From Stratiolaelaps scimitus (lineage: Eukaryota > Arthropoda > Arachnida > Mesostigmata > Laelapidae), in NCBI GenBank assembly GCA_019614645.1, contig JABWDB010000001.1, forward strand, positions 31,055,501 to 31,119,500: a stretch of DNA of 64,000 nucleotides. Direction: 5' to 3'. The position numbers were made by a program, and so were the translations under genes. This document shows, piece after piece, positions 56,165 to 64,000 of this stretch. Numbering within the stretch: position 1 is the first letter of the stretch; each line of letters begins with the position of its first letter. The notes beneath the pieces were generated by a model. It was not told where the DNA came from, did no database searches, and saw nothing but the letters and a program-made list of their open reading frames with translations.

Positions 56165-58538
56165 ACAAGAGAGGTCTGCATGAATTAGGTTCAATTGAGT
56201 TACAAAGTCGTAAAAACATCAATAAAACAGCCAACAACGCTTTGCAGAATAACAGTTCTGACGAATACAATAACAACAAATAACGTTGAGTAAGTTACCA
56301 TGAGAATAAGCAACAACAAGGAAATGTCTTGAGCACAAAGTGACAATCGTCCGACCCGTGAACTGGCTCGGACGATTGGCATTTGAGCAAACATAATGGC
56401 AACAATAACAGCGAGAATAAAAACAATAATAATAATAATATTTATTATTATTATTATTATAATGTAATAACACCAATCCGCATGTAATAATGTAATTAAT
56501 GTGCCGCACCAAACGAATCACCTGAAAAACGAATGCAACCTGATAACCGTCACCTGATGTAAACACCAACCTGTCGAAACTTAGCGAGAGTTCGTAGTGA
56601 GTGAGAAGTCAAGTAAATAATACTAATAAATGACGATAGTACTACTACTACTACTAACAAGAATAATAATGATTATAATGATACTTTGTAATGATAGCAT
56701 TAAGAAGAGATCTATAGTGACAGTAATAATATATAACATAGTAGATATGCTATGATGTAATACGATAAATGAAGAACAATACAAGGGATGTAATATTAAT
56801 TAATAATTACTATGTTACTCTATAAGTCTTAGTGATAATAATAATAATAATAATAACAATAATAGTAACGGTAGTAGCATGACACGATGAGTAGTAATAA
56901 GATTATATTAGTGTTTATGACAAATGCAGAGTCATGGGTGTAATGTTGTAATGAGCGAGATGCCGAGATAAGCTCAGACAGAAACGTATTATGAAGAGGA
57001 GAAGAGAACTTTTATGATGACAATGATGCTTATTATTGTAATTATTATAAACAATACTGTTTTGATGCCTTCATCTGAGCTTATGTCGCAATGCGAGGAC
57101 GACGAGGGTATGAGATTTAATTGTCTTGAATACCTGTAAAGGCTTCTTTAGGCATGGCCCTGCACGATTTTCTCATTTTATCATTATTCGGACGGATTTC
57201 ACCCACCGCACAGCCACGCAATTGGCCTGAAAAACACGTCCCCAATGGTCGACTAACCGAGAGCGAGATGCAGATGTAGCCGACCAATTCATCAGTTGAC
57301 AAATTGACGAGCGCATACGCTCAACAACACGCGCAGTTGTGTACACACACACACAAACAAACATATACACACCAAGCAACATGCTATGTATGTAAACTCT
57401 AGTCGAGTGAAATAAAATAGCAAAAAAAGCACATATATATATATATACGAATGGTCGTATGTAATGAAAATAATCCAAATGGATTTATAGATTTACAGTA
57501 AACATCGGATGTCACCTGAACGTCACTAAATCTCATTGAGTTCGTTGAGGAACAGAGAGATTCCACGTAGATTGACACTTACATACGTACAGCAGCAATA
57601 AATAACTAATAGAGACAAAAAACAAACAAACAAACAAACACACATGAGGGAAAATACACAGAGAAATGGAAGCGTAAATGAGAGAGAGGGGAGATGGCGT
57701 CGTCCGACATCATCCGTCTGCACCCGCCTTGATTCATCACCTTCAATCAATTTCAAACGGCACGGACACACGCTGATCACTTAATGATGATCGTGGATAA
57801 TAATTATAATAATTATCATAATCAGAATAATGAAGATAATAATAAAATAATCATGATGACGATGATGATAATAAGGACAATATGAGACGAACGAATCAAT
57901 CGTAACGCGAATCATATACGAGAGTGTTATCCGAGACGTTCGTACTGAGGATCAACGACCTGAACTGAGAACTTGTCAGATATCTTGTTGTAACAGTTGA
58001 AGACAGCGGCAACTATTGTAATAGTTGAACTTGGACCAGTTGAAGAGGGAATGCCAAATGGTCCTATTCTCGAGAACAACAGCGGACGATAACATAAATA
58101 TAATGACTCGGAATTGAGGCTACGACACTGTGGTTAGAAGCAGCGCGAACAATACGAAAAATAACAACTACAGACAGCTGTCTCATTGATACAGTAGCAA
58201 AATACTACTATGTCAAAATAACAAAATAAAATGACAATAATAATGCTAATAATAATAATAATAAAAATATTTATTAAATCCGAACGATAAGGTGTATGTA
58301 TAACAACCTGAGTCTTGAGATTGCTATATATATAATATATATATATATATAGATATATATTAGAGAAAAATTAAAACGAAAAAAATGAGCAACAATAAGG
58401 TGGTGACAATGAGCGCCATTTGTCGCCGATATTGACCCTTAATTCAGTCAGACAATAAAGTAAAGGATTGCAACAGAAACGGTACAGTTGGCAATTATAT
58501 TCCGAAGTTTAGGTCCGGAAATAAAATAAAGTGAGACC
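54882..58538. other. AT-rich intergenic sequence
   Basis: I see no gene. The stretch contains (TA)n and (GA)n runs (about 56121-56163), AAT/ATT and ACT triplet runs, and short (TA)n tracts near 57433 and 58325. Open frames are short and compositionally biased. Confidence 0.6.
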
Positions 58539-58703
58539 TTGGGCGGGCACGGCCCTCTCACTGCGAACTTCCTCGAAGGGGTCTACCATAGGTTGATCCG
58601 AGCTACCGGGGACAAGCGCGCAGGCTCTTTCCTTCTGCAACGCCTGTCCCTCGCTGTGCAGAGAGGCAATGCCATCGCCTTCCTCGGGACATTGTCGACC
58701 TCA
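58539..58703 (+). mobile_element. Fragment resembling the C-terminus of a non-LTR retrotransposon polymerase
   Basis: A GC-rich island inside AT-rich DNA has an open frame containing ATGDKRAGSFLLQRLSLAV and then QRGNAIAFLGTL. The pattern TGD-x-R-x3-FL-x-QR-S-A-QRGNA is one I associate with the extreme C-terminus of metazoan reverse-transcriptase ORFs, from memory and not from a search. Only about 55 residues remain. No reverse-transcriptase core, endonuclease or poly(A) tail is visible, so this is a dead remnant at most. The frame has no ATG and decays into AT-rich sequence on the right. Confidence 0.4.
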
Positions 58704-61700
58704 TTATATAATAACGATGGCCGAATTATAGGTGGTCTATTAAAATTTCGACATTCAGTAAGCGATTCAACATGACCCCTATATATAGATATGCAGTGCT
58801 GTGGACAAGGAAGAATGCTCTATGCAATAAGATAAGTATGTGATTCGTGTATAACCTATCAATGAATCTAGCTGTTTTAGTCGATCAAATTGAAACTAAG
58901 AGTAAAACTGTTCACCGACCCCTTTCATCCTTTGGTCGCTCATCAGTTATGACTCAATTATGATCTGCGGCGTTGCAGGCAAACGCTTCGAGATTGCACA
59001 TCGTACGCCCAGAGCGTAGAATTCTTATCATATAGAAAATTGTTATATACATACACATGACAACATCAAAATGCATAGAGATGTTGCAATAAAAGCAAAC
59101 CCAGATAACAGTAGCTAATACAAATTTGAATGGCAGTGAATCTGATGATATGGTGACCTTAAGAATGATCTCGGTGACGATAAAATGAACAAGTTATCGA
59201 TAAATATGGTAATAATAATACTAATATAATAATATTAGTAATAATAATTTGCTGAACATGATAATGGCAAGAATGCATTCGTTACACCCCCCCCAAGAGA
59301 GAGAGAGAGATGATATCGAATGCGAATGGCGCTCCAAGAGGAGCTTATGAACTCTGGCATGTTTTGTTACCAGCTGTATTGGGTGTGCCCGATTCACGGA
59401 GGACTTGCCAGCGGCTACTCGCCGTTTCCCATGTGATACCAGTCGGTGTCTGGCTCCGATCTCTCATACGAAGGCACAATGTTGTCCAGCGTTTGTTGGG
59501 TATCTGCAAAATCGTACCTCGTCGATCGAGGCAAATCACCTACATATGATGACCCGTGCTATATGGTTATACCATAGCACATTCGCATCGTCTAGCTGAG
59601 CTAGCAACTAGTCGTGGCGTCGCAGTCGATAGTAAGGCCCTATGTTGCTGTCCTTCTGCCCGTGTCCGTCGGCACGACGACGCAGGCCCACTGGCCTACT
59701 GACGGGGTCAATTCTCTCCTCTCACCATGTTGACTACGACTCCATGATGTGCGCAAGCGTCTATCTGTTTCCCGGCTGCGGTCGTCGGGCATGCGATCAT
59801 CGTCATTTCTGCTGGCTTTGCTTCTCCTCCTGTTGCTCGTCGACATCCTCCCCCAGCGGCTACCGGGGCTGACACGCCGTAACCGATCGTCGCTATCGTC
59901 ATGGTCAGCAGCCATAGTGGCCAAGCCAAGCAGTCGTACGGCCGAGCAGATGCGGTAACGGTGTACTCCGCCTGCCAGCTGCCACCATCGTCCGGCTGGT
60001 TCCGTTGCCACAGCCGTTGGCGGGGCTGCTTTGCTTTTTCGATGCATATACTGGATGATTCGATGATGGACGCTGCGGAGAGGAGCCACTGAGAAATGGC
60101 GAGCGAGCATCGGGTGGCGCGTGCAAGTACAGCTCGGCTGAACCTTGTACCTGAATCGCGCGCTTGTTGCTGCTCTTTCTGAACGTATCGCTCTTACTGT
60201 TGCCGAGAACTACTGTTCGCGATGGCCCCTTTGCCTAGGGGGCTTCGAGAACGAAGATTTAAGGCAGCGATTGCGCCTTTTCGCCTGCCTGCTATATGTT
60301 GTCGGGTCCTATCGCGTACGTTCTCTGGCCGGTCCAGCTAGGCCATTATTTAAACGCGAATAGAAAGATGCATGCGATATCCTCCCGCAACGGGGACGGA
60401 TCTCCACCCACGGCATCATTTTAACGCGAACTGCGAAAGATATATATATATACACGGACAGTGCGAGAAATATGGAGAGAGACATTGGCAGAGAGAGAGA
60501 GAGAGGCGTTGCCGCTTGTTGTTGCTGCTGCTGCTAACTGATTACGGTTGCAATGATCATTTCACCGATAACAAAACTCAAAAGAAGCGAAAGATCGCGC
60601 GGATAACGGATGTTAGCTGAGTGGACAGGCAGGCAAGGGCCGAGAATGTGACGGGACAAATCGACTATTATCTTACCCCCTTGGAAACAGGGGATGATGT
60701 TTGCTTCGAAGAGGAACGAACATTGGTCTATCAGCCCATACGTGCCCCGGCACGCAGGTACGTGTAGCCGCTAGATTGAATGAGACGATGAACGATGGAG
60801 GAGAAGACGGCGGCGGCAGCAGCAGCAGCAGCAGCAGCAGTACGCGCTGGCAAAACGCCAATTATAAATAATAAGCATGAACGAATTCAACTTGGCAGAA
60901 TTTAGTTGAAACGTCAGCGAGAGTTGAAACCTTGCCGCGGTATTCCTCTTCTAAATCATCATATTATTCTCTTTATTGACTCCATGGTAGATATTTAGGT
61001 AAATTTTTTTGATTACTACGATTACTGTTGTTGTTATTATTATTATTAGTTATTATTACTAGTAACAGTGATAATTATAGCGGTGCAGCTGCTCGCGTCT
61101 CAGTCGAGACCCAACACATCACATTGTATCAAGAGTACATAATAGAAAACGCAGCCTCTACTGGTCTGGTATAGAGATGGGTTAGTCTGGTATAGAGGGT
61201 CGCACCGTCGATAACGATGGTAACCTAGAGACAAATACAGCATAGTGATGAGTAGCATAAGGGACGATATTTCTCAGAATGGAAACAACAAACTAGTTCA
61301 ATTATCTTTAGAGTAAGATAAACAATAGTAGCTGATCACTTGAGGTCGGATGAAGAAGGTAAGGTCACCATTTTATCACCCATATCCGAGAGTACACTCC
61401 GAGAGTGTATGTAGATTTGCAAAAGTCTATACAAAAATGACGGTCTAAATGACGGTCTGTAGCTTCCTTTTTGCCACGGGCTATAGCGTAGAAAATCCTC
61501 GAGCGGCTGGACCCCCTCCCGGTCGAAAGCATGTTTTAGTCGAGGTCCGATATTAGAAAGTGTGAATGAGTGATGCATGATCATTCTTTTCAAAAGGCTG
61601 CACAAGTAGAGGGAAGCAGAAAGTCTCAAGTAGTTGATGCATCAAATCGACATGACCAACGTGGCCAGCTATGGAGGCTTAGTGATGATTCTTGTTCTCG

Positions 61701-62206
61701 CTATATATATATATTTTTTTTATGACGGAGAATGCTCATATATATATATATATATATATATATCGTTAACTTGCTTTCTCGGCGAGTTGACCCCCTCGTG
61801 GAACGGACGTGTGAGTCGCAGCCCAGTGGATGCTGCTGTCTACCTGTCTTTGTTAGCGATGACCGGTCACCGGCAAAGGAGAAATCAAGGGGAGAGGACC
61901 CGCTGGAATATGTACGCTATGATAGCATGTCGGGCGAACGTCACCGGTCACTCACTGTCCGTTCGCGCGGGCGGACCGCGTGGACCACGGCAGAGTCGGG
62001 TTTCCATGGCTGAGCGTGAGGCCCCGGGAGAGACAACGCGGATCCTTTCGACAGCCGTCTGCCAGCAGCAACGATTGACCACAATCCTCCTAGAACACGA
62101 AAGAGAGAGAGAGAGATAGGGGCAGAGAGGATGCGATCTAATGGCCAGCAGAATCTTACAGTCGCTGTGCCGCCGCCGAGGCCGTAACAAGTGTACGTGA
62201 ACTAGA

Positions 62207-62240
<34 letters not shown>

Positions 62241-64000
62241 TATTCTCATAGTTTCAAAGAGAAATAAGAATGAAAATCAAGACGGCTCATCACATTCAGT
62301 CATTCACAAAACAAAAAACACAGGAAGGCAAACTGACTGCGAGAGAGAGAGGGGGAGAGAGAGAGAGAGGAATAAGCAGCAACCGAGGATCATTTCCGGC
62401 CACTCCTCATAGCAGCACAGCGGGTGGACCGAATCTTGTGCTGCCTTGAGTCGTCTTCCAGTTGGGTAGCAATCAGAAGCAACCTACATTCTGCTTTGTG
62501 GAAATCACAGTCTACCAACAAACTGGCCTGCCTAGGCTGGCCACTGTTGCAGGAATAATGCTGTCCAGATAAGATGATCATCGTGTAGAGGATATAGGTA
62601 CATAATATGAGCACTAACGAGATATCTGCATGCAAACACAGACAATAGTCACAATAGCAGCAGCATTGGAAGCCCTATTTGAACTATGCGAACACATGCA
62701 GATGTATACTCCCTACCCTTGCCGCGAGGACTTCTACGTGGATATTGCTTATGACAGAAACAGCTGCCTGGAAACAACAATAACTACCGATGGTGAATAG
62801 ATAGGCCGCGTGTGTGCAGTGGTCCTCATGCTCCTAATGCAATACATGTCTATTGTATTTTTATCATATTTACTGCACACTGTCCAAATCAATAGAGAGC
62901 GACACGAAATGATGCCAATGATAATTGAATGCAAAACCAGTACATACATGTTTTGTTGAAATGGAACCTTCGATAAATTGCCTCAAATTTACCTGCTATA
63001 GATATATCGCTGAGAGGAGCACTTCTTTCTTCCCCTACACACTCTCTCTCTCTCTATAGATATCATATATATACATATATAGATCGTGATTGTGGTCAAC
63101 CGGTGTATGTCGTTGGTATTCAGGCGGCGATCGTCAATGATATGGTCAGTTCACTGTCACTCTCATCTGACGGCCGGCTAGCGGTATCACATCAACGGGG
63201 AAGCGGTAGCAGTAACATCAAAAGCGACTCCTGTCCATCGGGACTGTCGTTGCTTTTTTATCCGTTCAGATCAGATGGTCTTGTTCAGTTCTGTAGTGCA
63301 ATGCTAGAGTCGGATGGGGGCGGTGGGGGGAGGTAGCCTTCGGCTGGGCGGTAGTCCGGTTAGAATTGCCCGCTTCTATACGACGCCCAACTTGCCGATA
63401 GTCTCTTTATAAGCTTCCTATACTCGCTTACTACTACCACTAGTGACAGAACGTGTGGCGATTCCGCTGTTACTGTGGTTGTCGTTGTTGTTCCTCTGCT
63501 GGTCAACGCAGCACAGTTGTCGAACGGCACAGTTAGTTAGCCTCGGTTTGCCTGCTGCATCCGTGAGAGCTTCCTGCCCGGCCTCTGTAGAATTTCAACT
63601 TCTTCAGCCGCCTTTAGGCTTTCAGGACTTTTACGGCCTGGGCACGGGCTAAGTGGGCCAGAGCTACGAGGGAACTGTATCTCGCGGTCCAAAACAGCGC
63701 AGAGCAGTTTGAAGCTATGGCAACAGCGCAACCGAGAGGACACATACTCACACACGGGCGGGCATGCATGCAGGCAGGCTTACGGTATCCCTTGTCGTCA
63801 TCGTTGTCATCAGCACGCCGCCGCGCTGAGATGTCGTGTGCTGACTGTAGCGGGGGTTGCTGATGATGGTGACGGTGGCGCGAAGTGGTGCTCCGATGCT
63901 CCGAGGTACTTTGTGCGCGTCAGACTGTAGTTCAGTACGTTCGACGCTTGTAACGGAACACAGTTGCCTCGCCGAAGGACCGAGCCGTGTCCGCCGCTCC
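58704..64000. other. Right end of window, no assigned gene
   Basis: The sequence alternates between AT-rich DNA and GC-richer islands (59300-60350, 61800-62200, 63100-64000). It holds (TA)n tracts at about 61739-61762 and 62210-62236, the latter inside a perfect ATGCA...TGCAT palindrome, plus (GA)n and CAG runs and a 21 bp tandem duplication at 61164-61197. The island at 59415-59558 has an open minus-strand frame with protein-like composition but no good splice acceptor. None of the open frames matches a family I know. Confidence 0.5.

Overview
The window is animal nuclear DNA: genes are split by canonical GT-AG introns of 0.4 to 8 kb, coding density is very low, and (TA)n, (GA)n and CAA/CAG/CTG/ATA microsatellites are abundant. 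The two genes I can identify fit an arthropod. A gene-poor arachnid such as a mesostigmatid mite of the Varroa kind is my best guess, but that is inference. I see no bacterial features, no CRISPR array, no rRNA and no tRNA I could defend.

Two genes are well supported. On the plus strand, four coding exons (15897-16035, 24285-24363, 31636-31799, 33523-33615) join in frame into all but the N-terminus of frequenin / neuronal calcium sensor 1 (NCS-1), an EF-hand calcium sensor of nerve terminals. Its first coding exon, which should carry the myristoylated N-terminus and about 30 residues, was not found between 1 and 15896 and probably lies left of the window. The left quarter of the window is then likely intron 1 and/or 5' flank. 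On the minus strand, nested in the 8.2 kb frequenin intron, is a complete two-exon gene (22274-22561 and 21653-21862) for a 165-residue ALG13, the catalytic subunit of the ALG13/ALG14 UDP-GlcNAc transferase of N-glycan precursor synthesis. The two genes have no functional link that I can see; the nesting is positional.

Layout: 1-15896 is non-coding or intronic, with AT-rich stretches, GC-richer triplet-repeat blocks (about 7.7-10.3 kb and 12.2-13.4 kb) and a 240 bp GA tract at 11.26-11.5 kb. From 15897 to about 34015 is the frequenin gene with nested ALG13. From 34.0 to 54.7 kb is a long stretch rich in CAA/CAG/CTG/ATA repeats. Many open frames there look like repeat artefacts, but one (43429-43582) resembles a signal-peptide first exon ending at a consensus splice donor. 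From 54.7 to 64 kb is mostly AT-rich sequence with a striking inverted repeat (54738-54881) and a small GC-rich fragment resembling the C-terminal tail of a non-LTR retrotransposon polymerase (58539-58703).

The least explained items are the imperfect hairpin at 54.74-54.88 kb, a roughly 76 bp dispersed repeat seen at 2.1 and 18.1 kb next to (TA)n tracts, the non-glycine sixth position in the fourth frequenin EF-hand loop, and the candidate secreted or membrane-protein first exon at 43.4 kb.
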